A DNA stretch of 64,000 nt from Micromonospora lupini (GTDB taxonomy: Bacteria > Actinomycetota > Actinomycetes > Mycobacteriales > Micromonosporaceae): the NCBI RefSeq assembly GCF_026342015.1, contig NZ_JAPENL010000001.1:1364001-1428000 (forward strand), read 5' to 3'. The position numbers were made by a program, and so were the translations under genes. This document shows positions 51,584 through 60,123 of this stretch, in pieces. How positions within the stretch are numbered: the first letter of the stretch is position 1; every line of letters begins with the position of its first letter. Below the pieces are notes generated by a model, which saw only the letters and a list, made by a program, of their open reading frames with translations, was not told the origin of the DNA and did no database searches.

Positions 51584-51772
51584 TCAGAAGGTCTGACCGG
51601 CCTGCACGCTGGCAATGAACGTCGACCACTCGTGCTCGTCGAACGTCACCTGCTCGCCCGGCCGCTGCGAGTTCCGCACGATTCGGTTGAGGTCGGCGTC
51701 GATGGCGACCTCCACGCAGTTCGGGCCGGAGTTGTCGCATCGGTTCGGGCGCACAAACGTGAGTTGCTTCAA
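51584..51772 (-). CDS. DUF397 domain protein
   Basis: A 62-residue DUF397 protein: FVRPNRCDNSGPNCVEVAID, then VRNSQRPGEQVTFDEHEWSTFIASVQAG. This matches the usual length and the W/C-NCVEVA...RDSK-P-like pattern of the family. DUF397 proteins are abundant in sporulating actinomycetes, almost always beside XRE regulators (WhiJ-like loci), where they are thought to modulate the regulator in development or antibiotic control. The TTG start has GGAAGGGA 5 bp upstream and overlaps the previous gene's stop (TTGA). Last gene of a four-gene micro-operon. The IS element lies just downstream. Confidence 0.88.
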   Translation of the reverse strand: MKQLTFVRPNRCDNSGPNCVEVAIDADLNRIVRNSQRPGEQVTFDEHEWSTFIASVQAGQTF

Positions 51773-51999
51773 GGTTGATCCCTTCCACAGCCGGCCGTCG
51801 GATGCGGCCGGTCGTCGGTGAGGGGTGGTCCGAGGTGCCACAGGTCGTGGGCGACCAACTGGCCGAAGGCGTCCGACCACGACCAGCACCGACCCCGGGT
51901 GCCGCAGCGGGGACAGCGGCCGTTAACGGGGCGATGCGCGGTGATGGTCTGCCACCAGCGGCGCGCGGGCAACGCCGAGGGGGTGAGGGCAGCGCTCAC
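51769..51999 (-). CDS. small zinc-ribbon-like protein
   Basis: A 76-residue basic protein with a CPRCG knuckle in RCPRCGTRGRCWSW and further Cys/His residues (LVAHDLWHLG, PTAGCGRD) that could complete a zinc site. It is otherwise unfamiliar. The GTG start overlaps the preceding gene's stop and its own stop overlaps the DUF397 start, both by 4 bp, which supports translation despite the small size. Probably nucleic-acid or protein binding; function unknown. Confidence 0.65.
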   Translation of the reverse strand: MSAALTPSALPARRWWQTITAHRPVNGRCPRCGTRGRCWSWSDAFGQLVAHDLWHLGPPLTDDRPHPTAGCGRDQP

Positions 52000-52262
52000 G
52001 GTCGCTGCCCGGCGGCGGTGGCGGCCAGGACGTCGACGCTGACCAGCAGCTCCCAGCAGAACGGCACGGCGCAGTCCGCCGTGGACCAGCTGCACTCGGG
52101 GCCGTGGCCGTACACCCAGGCGAACCGGGGGTCATGCGACTCGTGGACCTTGACGATGACGATGGTGTGGTGCGTCTGGCCCTCAATGCCGGGGCTGGAC
52201 TGCCACTCGCCGGGCTGCACAGACACCCGCGCGCCGGGCTCGGGCATCTGCCGGAAGCTCAC
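51996..52262 (-). CDS. small conserved hypothetical protein
   Basis: An 88-residue protein, unrecognised: SFRQMPEPGARVSVQPGEWQ, then HTIVIVKVHESHDPRFAWVYGHGPECSW and CWELLVSVDVLAATAAG. It has a beta-rich core with three Cys and several Trp. The GTG start at 52262 overlaps the upstream stop (GTGA), which decides the start over an ATG five codons later. Its place between a helical protein and a zinc-ribbon-like protein gives no functional clue beyond co-expression with DUF397. Confidence 0.65.
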   Translation of the reverse strand: MSFRQMPEPGARVSVQPGEWQSSPGIEGQTHHTIVIVKVHESHDPRFAWVYGHGPECSWSTADCAVPFCWELLVSVDVLAATAAGQRP

Positions 52263-52450
52263 CGGGTCGGCCCGCCGGGGCGGCTGGCGCGGCGGTGCGC
52301 GGCCGTGACGGATCGAGCGTGAGCCAGGAGCAGCTGCTTGGCCTTTTCCTGCTCGGCGGCCTGGATGCTCTTGCCGGTGCCCATCGCGCCGGGCGAGCCA
52401 CCCCGAGCGGCCATCCGACCCTTCACGGCGGATATGAGTCTGCGGATCAT
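52259..52450 (-). CDS. small basic hypothetical protein, first gene of the DUF397 micro-operon
   Basis: A 63-residue, Arg/Lys-rich protein: MIRRLISAVKGRMAARGG, then GKSIQAAEQEKAKQLLLAHA and a basic tail. It has an amphipathic N-terminal helix and a central helix with coiled-coil character; no known domain. The ATG has GAGGGG 7 bp upstream, the best ribosome-binding site of the cluster, as expected of the first gene. The three following genes overlap head to tail by 4 bp each. Confidence 0.6.
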   Translation of the reverse strand: MIRRLISAVKGRMAARGGSPGAMGTGKSIQAAEQEKAKQLLLAHARSVTAAHRRASRPGGPTR

Positions 52451-52653
52451 CTGCACGCCCCTCGCCTCGGGAGCGAAGACGGCCGGCTCTCTCCAGCGCG
52501 ACCGCCCCCGCCCTTCCTGGCGGGACTGCGGCAGTTGGTCGACCATCACGTCGGGTTCGGATGCTCACCACCGCCGTCCCGTAGACGGGACGTTACGGGC
52601 CGTCAACGTTGGTCTGAACTCGCCGGCTGTCCGCTGTCTGCCGAACCTGTCCG

Positions 52654-53829
52654 CTACTCGGTCCGGGCTGGACCGAACTCCTCCAGCACGTCCCGTAGGT
52701 CGGCGGCCTCTGGTGCGCCCGTCTGCTCAACGCGGCGCAACACCTCCCGCGCCCGCCACCAATTGGAGGGCACCACTCGCCCAGAGGTGACGGCCGCGGC
52801 GGCGAACGCTGACGCCTCATCGGGGCGGCCCGCGGTGGCCAGTGCGAGGCCGAGGTCAAGGCGGGCCGACGCCGATCGTCGAGGTCGTTCACCGCCGTCT
52901 CCGCGTGGATCCAAGTTGGCCAGCACCTGCCGGGCGACCTGCTCCGCGCCCGGGTCACCCGCCCACGCCAGGGTCGTAGCCGTATACGCGTCAGCTTTCG
53001 CGGGGTCGTATCGGTAGTGGTGCTCAGCCCGGTCCGGGACAGGCATGTTCGCCGTCAACCGTTCCACCCGGTCGAGCGCCCGGCGCGTCTCGCGGACAGC
53101 ACCCATCCGGGCCCACGCTCGCGCCTCCTGCGCTGTCGCCTGGATGTGGGCGGAACTACCGACGGGCGCCACCTGCTGCGCCTGCTGCGACAGGGCGAGA
53201 GCGGCCCGGTAGTCGCCGAGCGTCAGCACCTCCCACGCGCGGGTTTCCAAGCACCACCCCTGAATCTCCGGGTGCTCTGCATGTTCTGCCAGTCCGGACG
53301 CGGCGGCGAGGTGGGCGGATGCGGCGCGCGGCTGTTGCAGGTCGATGTGCACGGTGGCCCGCAGAACGGCCAGCCATCCACCGGCGACGACCAGGCGCCG
53401 CTGCTGGGTGAGGGTGACCCGCCCGTCGAGCAAGCGGGTGACGTAGGCCAGATGCCGGCGCACCATCGGCAGCAGGTCGGCCGGGGCGGTCGTCGGGTAC
53501 AGGATGGCGAGTTCGTCAACGGCCTGCTCGATGCGGGCGAGAGTCTCGGCGCTGACGTCGCTGGCCGACACACGTTGAAGCAGGTCGTCCGCTTCGGCTT
53601 CGTGGTCGACGGGAGCGGCGACCAGGCGGGCGAGCCTGCCGCCTGCGCTGAGCGCCTGGTCGAGGTGGCGGGCGGTCTCGAAGGTGGCTGCCTTGCTGCC
53701 ATTCTCCAGTTCGTGGAGGTGGCTCTTGCCGCGGTGAGTGAGCTGGGCGAGCGCCCGCAGGGACAGGCCGGCCTGCTCACGAAGTTGCCGGAGTGTGGTG
53801 CCGAAGCGTGGGTCGACGTGGGCCGTCAT
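52654..53829 (-). CDS. XRE-family regulator with TPR-like C-terminal domain
   Basis: A 391-residue regulator. The N-terminal helix-turn-helix lies at about residues 8-65 (FGTTLRQLREQAGLSLRALAQLTHRGKSHLHELENGSKAATFETARHLD). The rest is helical repeats (AVDELAILYPTTAPADLLPMVRRHLAYVTRLL, AAGGWLAVLRATVHIDLQQP, ARAWARMGAVRETRRALDRVERL) resembling TPR domains that sense a peptide or protein. The ATG at 53829 starts the homology. About 200 bp separate it from the DUF397 micro-operon on the same strand; XRE plus DUF397 is the composition of WhiJ-like developmental loci. Confidence 0.9.
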   Translation of the reverse strand: MTAHVDPRFGTTLRQLREQAGLSLRALAQLTHRGKSHLHELENGSKAATFETARHLDQALSAGGRLARLVAAPVDHEAEADDLLQRVSASDVSAETLARIEQAVDELAILYPTTAPADLLPMVRRHLAYVTRLLDGRVTLTQQRRLVVAGGWLAVLRATVHIDLQQPRAASAHLAAASGLAEHAEHPEIQGWCLETRAWEVLTLGDYRAALALSQQAQQVAPVGSSAHIQATAQEARAWARMGAVRETRRALDRVERLTANMPVPDRAEHHYRYDPAKADAYTATTLAWAGDPGAEQVARQVLANLDPRGDGGERPRRSASARLDLGLALATAGRPDEASAFAAAAVTSGRVVPSNWWRAREVLRRVEQTGAPEAADLRDVLEEFGPARTE

Positions 53830-53985
53830 GGCGGTGCTCCCGGTAGAGGACGGGAATGGCGGCACCGCCGGCCTCTACACCGGCGGGCCGCCATGTCGAA
53901 GGTACCGTCCTTGTGCGTAGCCCGTCACGCTCCGCTCCCGGAGATGCATCCTCAGCGCCTGACAGCTACGCCGTCGGACGGTCGC

Positions 53986-54450
53986 TCAGCCGTCCGCCTT
54001 GCCGTAGAGGCGGCTCACCGTCTCGGCGACGCACACGGGCTTACCGCCGCCGTCACTTTCCACTGTCACCGCCGTCACCATCTGCACTCCGCCGCTGACC
54101 GGCGACACGTCCGCGATGACGGCGGTGGCCCGCACGGCCGCGCCGACCCGCAGCGGCGCGGGGAAGCGCACCCGGTTCAGCCCGTAGTTGACTCCCATCG
54201 CGACCCCCTCGACGCGGTAGAGCTGGCCGGCCAGCGCCGGCAACAGCGACAGGGTCAGGTAGCCGTGCGCGATCGTGGCGCCGAACGGTCCGGCCGCCGC
54301 GCGTACCGGGTCGATGTGGATCCACTGGTGGTCGTCGGTGGCGTCGGCGAAGAGGTTCACGCGGTCCTGCTCGATCCGCTGCCAGGGGCCGGGCCCGAGG
54401 GTCTCGCCGACCGCGGTGGTCAGCTCGTCGACGGAGGTGAAGACTCGCAT
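53986..54450 (-). CDS. MaoC-family (R)-specific enoyl-CoA hydratase
   Basis: A 154-residue single hot-dog-fold hydratase. The catalytic motif is VNLFADATDDHQWIHIDPVRAAAGPFGATIAHGYLTLSL, with the Asp and His of the hydratase-2 dyad. It ends with the usual GKPVCVAETVSRLY strand. It hydrates trans-2-enoyl-CoA in beta-oxidation-like degradation. It lies 16 bp downstream of the acyl-CoA dehydrogenase gene, giving consecutive steps (dehydrogenation, then hydration) in one transcription unit. Confidence 0.92.
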   Translation of the reverse strand: MRVFTSVDELTTAVGETLGPGPWQRIEQDRVNLFADATDDHQWIHIDPVRAAAGPFGATIAHGYLTLSLLPALAGQLYRVEGVAMGVNYGLNRVRFPAPLRVGAAVRATAVIADVSPVSGGVQMVTAVTVESDGGGKPVCVAETVSRLYGKADG

Positions 54451-54466
54451 CGGGGTGTCCTTATGA

Positions 54467-55615
54467 CTAGAAGGCGTTGACGCCGGTGAGCGCGCGTCCG
54501 ATCAGGAGCTGTTGGATCTGGCTGGTGCCCTCGTAGAGGGTGGCGACCCGGGCGTCGCGCAGGTATTTGCCGACCGGGTACTCGTCGATGTAGCCGTACC
54601 CGCCGAAGACCTGGACCGCGTTGTTGGCCGCGCGGACGGCGGCCTCACTGGCGAAGAGCTTCGCCACCGACGCCTCGGTGGCGAACGGTTGGTCGCGGTC
54701 GATCAGGTCGGCGACCTGCCAGACCAGCAGGCGGGCGGCCGCCGTGTCGACGGCGATGGCCGCGAGCAGTTGCTGGACGAGCTGGTGCCCGGCGATCGGC
54801 CTGCCGAACTGCGTCCGCTGCCCGGCGTAGCCGACCGCCGCGTCGAGGCACCCCTGGGCGATGCCGACGCAGCCGGCCGCCACCGACATTCGCCCCTTGG
54901 CCAGGGTGGCCAACGCCAGCCGGAAGCCGGCGCCCTCGGCCCCGAGGCGGGCGGCGTCGGGCACCCGCACCTCGTCGAGACTTAGCTCACCGGTGGCCTG
55001 ACCGCGCAGGCCGAGCTTGCCGTGGATCTCGCGGCGCGTCAGGCCCGGACTGTCGGTGGGCACCAGGAACGCGGTGATGCCCCGGTGGCCGGGGCCGCCG
55101 GTGCGGGCGAAGATCAGGGCGACGTCGGCGGTCGTGCCGTTGGTGATGAACGTCTTCGTGCCGGTGAGTAGCCAGTCGTCGCCGTCGCGGACCGCGCGGG
55201 TGCGCAGCGCGGCCGCGTCCGAACCGCTGTCCGGCTCGGTCAGCCCGAAACAGCCGAGCGCGGCGCCGGAGCAGAGCCGGGGCAGCCACTCGGCCCGCTG
55301 CGCGGCCGACCCGTGGGCGGCGATCGACTTGGCGACCAGGCCGAGCGAGACGGAGACGATGCCGCGCACTGCCGAATCGCCCCGACCGAGCTCCTCCAGG
55401 ACCAGGCAGTACGCGAGGTGGTCGCCGCCGGAGCCGCCGTCGGACTCGGCGATGGTGAGCCCGAGGAAGCCCAGGTCGCCGAGCTTGCCGACGATGGCCG
55501 GGTCGACCGACTCGCGCCTGTCCCACTCGGCCGCGTGCGGCGTCAACTCCCGGTCGGCGAACTCGGCGGCGAGCTGACGGACCGCCGTCTGCTCGGCGGA
55601 CAGGGTGAGCTCCAT
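54467..55615 (-). CDS. acyl-CoA dehydrogenase
   Basis: A 382-residue FAD-dependent dehydrogenase that introduces the alpha-beta double bond into an acyl-CoA. Family signatures: LGCFGLTEPDSGSDAAAL (signature 1), TGTKTFITNGTTADV, GRMSVAAGCVGIAQGCLDAA, RTQFGRPIAGHQLVQQLLA, and the C-terminal AVQVFGGYGYIDEYPVGKYLRDARVATLYEGTSQIQQ. The last segment carries the YEGT where Glu is the catalytic base of the short/medium-chain group. An inverted repeat overlaps the region just before the ATG, so transcription may be leaderless and repressed. Followed by the MaoC hydratase. Confidence 0.94.
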   Translation of the reverse strand: MELTLSAEQTAVRQLAAEFADRELTPHAAEWDRRESVDPAIVGKLGDLGFLGLTIAESDGGSGGDHLAYCLVLEELGRGDSAVRGIVSVSLGLVAKSIAAHGSAAQRAEWLPRLCSGAALGCFGLTEPDSGSDAAALRTRAVRDGDDWLLTGTKTFITNGTTADVALIFARTGGPGHRGITAFLVPTDSPGLTRREIHGKLGLRGQATGELSLDEVRVPDAARLGAEGAGFRLALATLAKGRMSVAAGCVGIAQGCLDAAVGYAGQRTQFGRPIAGHQLVQQLLAAIAVDTAAARLLVWQVADLIDRDQPFATEASVAKLFASEAAVRAANNAVQVFGGYGYIDEYPVGKYLRDARVATLYEGTSQIQQLLIGRALTGVNAF

Positions 55616-55621
55616 GACGCC

Positions 55622-55642
55622 TAAACTAGCGGTGATAGTTTA
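55622..55642. promoter_or_regulatory. TetR-style operator TAAACTA-N7-TAGTTTA
   Basis: Perfect 7-bp arms (55622-55628 and 55636-55642) ending 7 bp before the acyl-CoA dehydrogenase ATG, in an AT-rich patch that probably also holds the -10 box (TAGTTT on the coding strand). The symmetry and position suit a TetR repressor of fatty-acid-type degradation genes; the TetR gene 3 kb upstream is a candidate. Confidence 0.55.
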
Positions 55643-55675
55643 CGTCGTCCAGACCGGACGACCCCGGGGCTGCGC

Positions 55676-58465
55676 TCACCTGTCGGAGGCCAGACCGGCG
55701 TGCGGCTCGGCGGCGAAGGTACGCGCCAATTCGGTACGGGAGCGGATGCCCAGCCGATGGAAGACGTTGCGCAGGTGGTGGTCGACAGTGCGGGTGGACA
55801 GGAACATCCGGGCGGCGATCTCCCGGTTGGTGGCGCCCTCGGCGACCAGTTGCGCGATCCGCAGTTGCTGGCCGGTCAGCAACCGCGCCGCCGGCAGGTC
55901 CGGCGGACCGACCGACTCCCCGGCGGCGCGCAGCTCGGCAGTGGCCTGCTCGGCCCAGCGATCCGCGCCGAGCAGCGTGAACGTCTCCCGGGCCTGGTGC
56001 AGGTGCCCCCGGGCGTCCCGCGGACGTCGGCTGCGCCGCAGCTCCTGACCGAAGAGCAGCTCGGTGCGCGCCCTCTCGAAGGCGCCGTCCTCCGTCGGGT
56101 GCAGCCGCAGCGCGGTCCGGAACTCCCGCTCCGCCTCGACGCCGCCCCGGGGTGCGAGCAGCGCGTGACACCGGGCCGAGAGCGCGCGACGCAGCGGGCT
56201 CGCGGTGCTGCTCGCCCACCTGTCGAACGCCGCGAGCGCGGCCGTGGCCGCCGGTCGGTGCGGCAGGTGGGCCGCCGCCTCCACCAGGTACGGGGTGGCC
56301 ATCACCTGGACGAGCACCTGGCCCCGGCCGGTGCCGAGCCGGGCCAGTGACGCCAGTCGGGCCGCTGCCTCGGCGTGCCGGCCGTCGACGAGGTCGAGCA
56401 CGGCCAGCGCCCACCCGGCGAGCGCGTGTGGTCGGCTGCCCGGCGTCGGCGTCGGGCCGATCTCGCGGATCCGCCGCAGGCTGGTCTCCCGGTCGGCCCG
56501 AACGGCGGCCAGCACGGCGAGCATGCCCAGGTGGACGTTGGCGCAGTTGAACTGCCCGGTGACGCGGGCGACCCGCAGCCCGTCGCGGGAGGTCTCCGCC
56601 GCCGCCTCGTGCCGCCCCAGCCAGTACTCGGCGACCGCGCGCAGCTCCAACGCCCGGGACAGCATGGACAGCTCGCCCCGCTCCCGCGCCAACCCGACGG
56701 CACGCTCGGCGAGCCGGTGCGCGGCGCCGTCCACGGCCACCACCAGCCCGGCCGCCGCCGCGCAGGTCAGCGCCGTCGGGGTCAGCGCCGGCCCGGCCAA
56801 CCGGCCGCCCAGTACGACGGCTCGGCGCAGAGCGGGCCCGGCCCGCTCGTGATCACCCCGCAGCGTGGCCGCCACCCCGGTGACGAGGCAACCCGTCAGC
56901 TCCACCGCCGGCGGATCGTTCGGCAGCCGCAGGGCCGCGGCCCGGCGGCCGACCTCCGCGTACCGGTACTGGTCACCCGCGAAGCACACGGCTTCGCCGG
57001 CCCGCGCCAGCGCCTCCATGGCCACGGCGCGGTCGGCCCCGGCCACCGTACGCGCCGCGGACAGCAGCGTGGCCGCCGCGCCGGCGGCGTCGTCGCAGCG
57101 CAGTTGCAGCTCACCGCGCAGCAGCCCGGCGTGCCCGGCGACGGTCGGGTCCGCGCAGGTCGCGCGGAGGCGGTCGAGCAGGAGTTGAGCCTGGCCGGGC
57201 TGCCCGGCCGTCCAGGCGTAACGGGCGGCGGCGAGCAGGCGGGCGGCGGCGACGCTCGGGCGGTCGCTGAGCGCGGCGGCCCGGCACAGCGCCGCCGATG
57301 CCACGGCCCAGCCGTCGCGCCCACCTGCCGCCGCCCGCTCCAACTCGTCGGCGAGGGCCGGATCGGCGCCCGCCGTCGCGGCGGCGAGGTGCATCGCCCG
57401 CAGCAGACGCTGCCCGTCCGGGTCGAGAACCTCGGCGAGCAGCCGGTGCGCCGCCCGCCGCTTGGCGAGCGGCGCACCGGCGGCGACCATCGTGCGGGCC
57501 AGCGGCTGCGTGAACGTCACGCCCCCCGGCTCGACGCGGACGAGGCCTGCGGCTTCGGCCGGGGTGAGCGCCTCGACGGCAAGGCCGGCGGCATCTGCCG
57601 CGCGAACGAATGTCGCCGGATCGTCCGACTCGTCGAGGGCGGCGAGCAGCAGCATCCGGCGGGTGTCCGGCGGCAACCGGTCGAGGCGGGCCCGGTAGGC
57701 GCGGGCGAGCGCGCCGTCGGCAGGCGGCGCGGCCGGCAGCGGCTCCTCCCCGCGCCACTGCCCCGGGCTCAGCACCTCGGTGAGGTCCACGAGGGCCTGC
57801 GGGTTGCCGCCACCGACCGCGGCGAGGGTGGACGCGACAGGCGCGGCGGGTCGCTCGGGCAGCCGGTCGGTGAGGACGGCGATGCTGTCCCGCTCGCCCA
57901 ATGGCGCAAGCCGGTGCGCCGCGATGCCGTCGACGGTAGCGGTGGCGTCCGCGGTGAGCAGGATGGCGGCCGGGAGGTGCCGCAGCCGGCGGGCGACGAT
58001 CGCCAACACCTGGGCGGTCTGCGGGTCACCCCTGTCGACGTCGTCCATGGTGGCGAGCAGCGGGCGTTCCCGGGCGGCCGCGGCGAGCAGACCGAGGACG
58101 GCCACCGACAGGGCCAGCCGACGCTCGGGCGGGCAGCTCTCGCCGTCCATCGCCCGACGCAGCAGCTGCCGTCGGGGCTCGGGCAGGTCGGCGACCCGGT
58201 CGAGCACCGGATCGAGCAGGCGTTGCAGTCCGGCGTACGGGAGGGTCGCCTCCTCGGGCAGCCCGGCCCCGCCGAGGACTGTGCAGTCCTTCGCGTACCT
58301 GTGGGCGTAGGAGAGCAGGGCCGACCGGCCCGACCCCGGCTCGCCGTGCAGCAGCAGAGCCCCGCCGCCGCCGTCGCGCACGCCGTCGAGCAGAGCCCGG
58401 ACGGCCCGGCACTGGTCGTCCCGGCCGCGCAACACGGTTATTTGCACTGAGTATGCAGTAACCAT
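55676..58465 (-). CDS. LAL-type LuxR regulator with AAA ATPase domain
   Basis: A 929-residue large ATP-binding LuxR-family regulator. Walker A is LLLHGEPGSGRSALLSYA (about residues 37-54) and Walker B is PLLATMDDVDRGD (about 135-147). Long helical TPR-like repeats fill the middle, and the C-terminal LuxR helix-turn-helix is LTGQQLRIAQLVAEGATNREIAARMFLSTRTVDHHLRNVFHRLGIRSRTEL. LAL regulators activate catabolic or antibiotic clusters when a small ligand and ATP are bound. It lies between the acyl-CoA dehydrogenase and TetR genes, all on the same strand; about 60 bp and an operator separate it from the dehydrogenase. Confidence 0.93.
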   Translation of the reverse strand: MVTAYSVQITVLRGRDDQCRAVRALLDGVRDGGGGALLLHGEPGSGRSALLSYAHRYAKDCTVLGGAGLPEEATLPYAGLQRLLDPVLDRVADLPEPRRQLLRRAMDGESCPPERRLALSVAVLGLLAAAARERPLLATMDDVDRGDPQTAQVLAIVARRLRHLPAAILLTADATATVDGIAAHRLAPLGERDSIAVLTDRLPERPAAPVASTLAAVGGGNPQALVDLTEVLSPGQWRGEEPLPAAPPADGALARAYRARLDRLPPDTRRMLLLAALDESDDPATFVRAADAAGLAVEALTPAEAAGLVRVEPGGVTFTQPLARTMVAAGAPLAKRRAAHRLLAEVLDPDGQRLLRAMHLAAATAGADPALADELERAAAGGRDGWAVASAALCRAAALSDRPSVAAARLLAAARYAWTAGQPGQAQLLLDRLRATCADPTVAGHAGLLRGELQLRCDDAAGAAATLLSAARTVAGADRAVAMEALARAGEAVCFAGDQYRYAEVGRRAAALRLPNDPPAVELTGCLVTGVAATLRGDHERAGPALRRAVVLGGRLAGPALTPTALTCAAAAGLVVAVDGAAHRLAERAVGLARERGELSMLSRALELRAVAEYWLGRHEAAAETSRDGLRVARVTGQFNCANVHLGMLAVLAAVRADRETSLRRIREIGPTPTPGSRPHALAGWALAVLDLVDGRHAEAAARLASLARLGTGRGQVLVQVMATPYLVEAAAHLPHRPAATAALAAFDRWASSTASPLRRALSARCHALLAPRGGVEAEREFRTALRLHPTEDGAFERARTELLFGQELRRSRRPRDARGHLHQARETFTLLGADRWAEQATAELRAAGESVGPPDLPAARLLTGQQLRIAQLVAEGATNREIAARMFLSTRTVDHHLRNVFHRLGIRSRTELARTFAAEPHAGLASDR

Positions 58466-58517
58466 GTGTCCCAGTGTTACCCATCGGTCACCGGATGGAA
58501 AGAGGGACGAGCCGGGA

Positions 58518-59129
58518 TCAGCCGGTCGTGACCTCGGCCAGCAGCGCGCCCACCGTTCGGGACATCACCGCGCGGGCCTGGTCCACGCCCAGCCCGAGGC
58601 CGTAGCGCAACATCGACCAGGCCGGCCACATACTCGCCGCCACCAAGGCGTTCAGCAGCTGCTCACGCCCCCGCCCGGCGTGTGCCAGCTCGGCGGCGAA
58701 GAGGTCTTCGACCTCGTCGCGTACCCGGTCGATGTGCTTGAGGCGGTTGCGGTGCAGTTGGTCGGAGACCGGCTCGCGCATCTGCGCGGCCCGCGCCGAC
58801 GGCGCGATGAGCTGGAGCAGCCGGGCCCGCTGCCGGCAGTACGCGTCGACCCGCTTGGCCAGCGGCAACGCGGGCGAGATCGGCCGGTACGCGGCGTCCT
58901 GCTGACGCAGCACCTCGGCGCCGCTCGCCTCGAAGAGCGTCTCCATGTCCTTGAAGTTGGTCCAGAGCGTGCGCAGGGAGATGCCTGCCCGTTCGGCGAT
59001 GCGTTCCCCGGTCGGCCGCAGGTCGCCCTCGGCGATGAGCGCCAGGTGCGCCTCGACGATTGCTGCCCTGGTGCGCTCGGCCCGGGCCGTCCGCCCGTCG
59101 ACCCGCACCGGGGCCTCGACCCTGTTCAT
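58518..59129 (-). CDS. TetR-family repressor
   Basis: A 203-residue repressor. The N-terminal helix-turn-helix (about residues 20-65) reads RTRAAIVEAHLALIAEGDLRPTGERIAERAGISLRTLWTNFKDMETLF. The ligand-binding C-terminal domain is unspecific. The ATG at 59129 is preferred; the longer open frame upstream has no homology. It follows the SDR gene on the same strand with a 94-bp gap. Likely targets are the acyl-CoA dehydrogenase operator and its own neighbourhood (inferred). Confidence 0.9.
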   Translation of the reverse strand: MNRVEAPVRVDGRTARAERTRAAIVEAHLALIAEGDLRPTGERIAERAGISLRTLWTNFKDMETLFEASGAEVLRQQDAAYRPISPALPLAKRVDAYCRQRARLLQLIAPSARAAQMREPVSDQLHRNRLKHIDRVRDEVEDLFAAELAHAGRGREQLLNALVAASMWPAWSMLRYGLGLGVDQARAVMSRTVGALLAEVTTG

Positions 59130-59223
59130 CCGCCCCCGCCCCTTTACCGCCACGACGTCGCCCGGCTCCCCGCCGAGTCTAGACAGGCGATGATCAGCCA
59201 GCTCCCGGCGTGCACGGGCGGCG

Positions 59224-59991
59224 TCATCCGGGCCGGCCGGCCAGCGTGACGCCACCGTCGCAGACGATGGTCTGTCCGGTGATCCAGGCGGCGTCGGGAC
59301 CGGCCAGGAAGGCGACCGCGCCCGCCACGTCCTGCGGGACGCCGAGCCGGCCGAGGGGGTACCGCGCAGCGACCTCGTCCTCGCGGCCCTCGTAGAGCGT
59401 CGCGGCGAAGCGGGTCTTGACCACGCCGGGGGCGACGGCGTTGACCCGGATCGTCGGTCCCAGCTCCACGGCGAGACTGGCGGTGAGGTGGTTGAGCGCG
59501 GCCTTGCTCACGCCGTAGAAGGCGATGCCCGGCGACGGCGCGAGGCCGGCGATCGACGAGACGTTCACCACGCAGCCGCCCCGCTCGGTCATGCCTGCGG
59601 CGCAGACCTCCTGCACCCAGCCCAGCGCCGCGACGAGGTTGACGTCGAGGATCTTGCGGGCCGCCGCCAGGTCAAGCTCGGCCAGCGGGCCGTGCACAGG
59701 GTTGATGCCCGTGTTGTTGACCAGGAGGTCCACCGGCCCGAACGCCGCGCCGACCTGCCGTACCGCCTCGGCCCGGTGCGCGGGGTCGTCGGCTCGACCG
59801 GGCACGGCCACGGCGTATGCGGGGCCGCCGAGGGCGGCGACCGCCTCGGCGAGTGCCTCGGGACGACGGGCGGTCAGACCCACCCGGGCGCCCTCGGCGA
59901 CGAGGCGTCGGGCGATGGCCAGGCCGATCCCCCGACTGGCCCCGGTGACGATGGCGACCCGATCCGCGAGCCGACCTGAAATTGCATTCAC
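59224..59991 (-). CDS. short-chain dehydrogenase/reductase (FabG-like)
   Basis: A 255-residue classical SDR. The cofactor motif is VTGASRGIGLAIARRL (TGxxxGxG), the structural motif LLVNNTGINP, the catalytic Ser in VNVSSIAGL, and YGVSK (Tyr and Lys) follows, ending with ITGQTIVCDGGVTL. TARRPE after the second strand suggests NADP(H) preference. It could act on a 3-hydroxyacyl-CoA in the degradation path with the dehydrogenase and hydratase nearby. It lies downstream of the LivJ gene, with a terminator between. Confidence 0.92.
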   Translation of the reverse strand: MNAISGRLADRVAIVTGASRGIGLAIARRLVAEGARVGLTARRPEALAEAVAALGGPAYAVAVPGRADDPAHRAEAVRQVGAAFGPVDLLVNNTGINPVHGPLAELDLAAARKILDVNLVAALGWVQEVCAAGMTERGGCVVNVSSIAGLAPSPGIAFYGVSKAALNHLTASLAVELGPTIRVNAVAPGVVKTRFAATLYEGREDEVAARYPLGRLGVPQDVAGAVAFLAGPDAAWITGQTIVCDGGVTLAGRPG

Positions 59992-60068
59992 GATGCAGAT
60001 AGTAGGAGGACCGATCGGTGTCGGTCAACGTCCCGCGCCGGCCGTGCCGCGCCCGACGTCCGAGCACT

Positions 60069-60108
60069 GTCGTACGACCCGGAGGCGGTGACCCCCGGGT
60101 CGTACGAC
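60069..60108 (-). terminator. hairpin terminator after the LivJ-type gene
   Basis: A perfect 14-bp stem (60069-60082 with 60095-60108) and 12-base loop, 15 bp after the binding-protein stop codon. Confidence 0.8.
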
Positions 60109-60123
60109 CGGTCGGCAGGCTCG

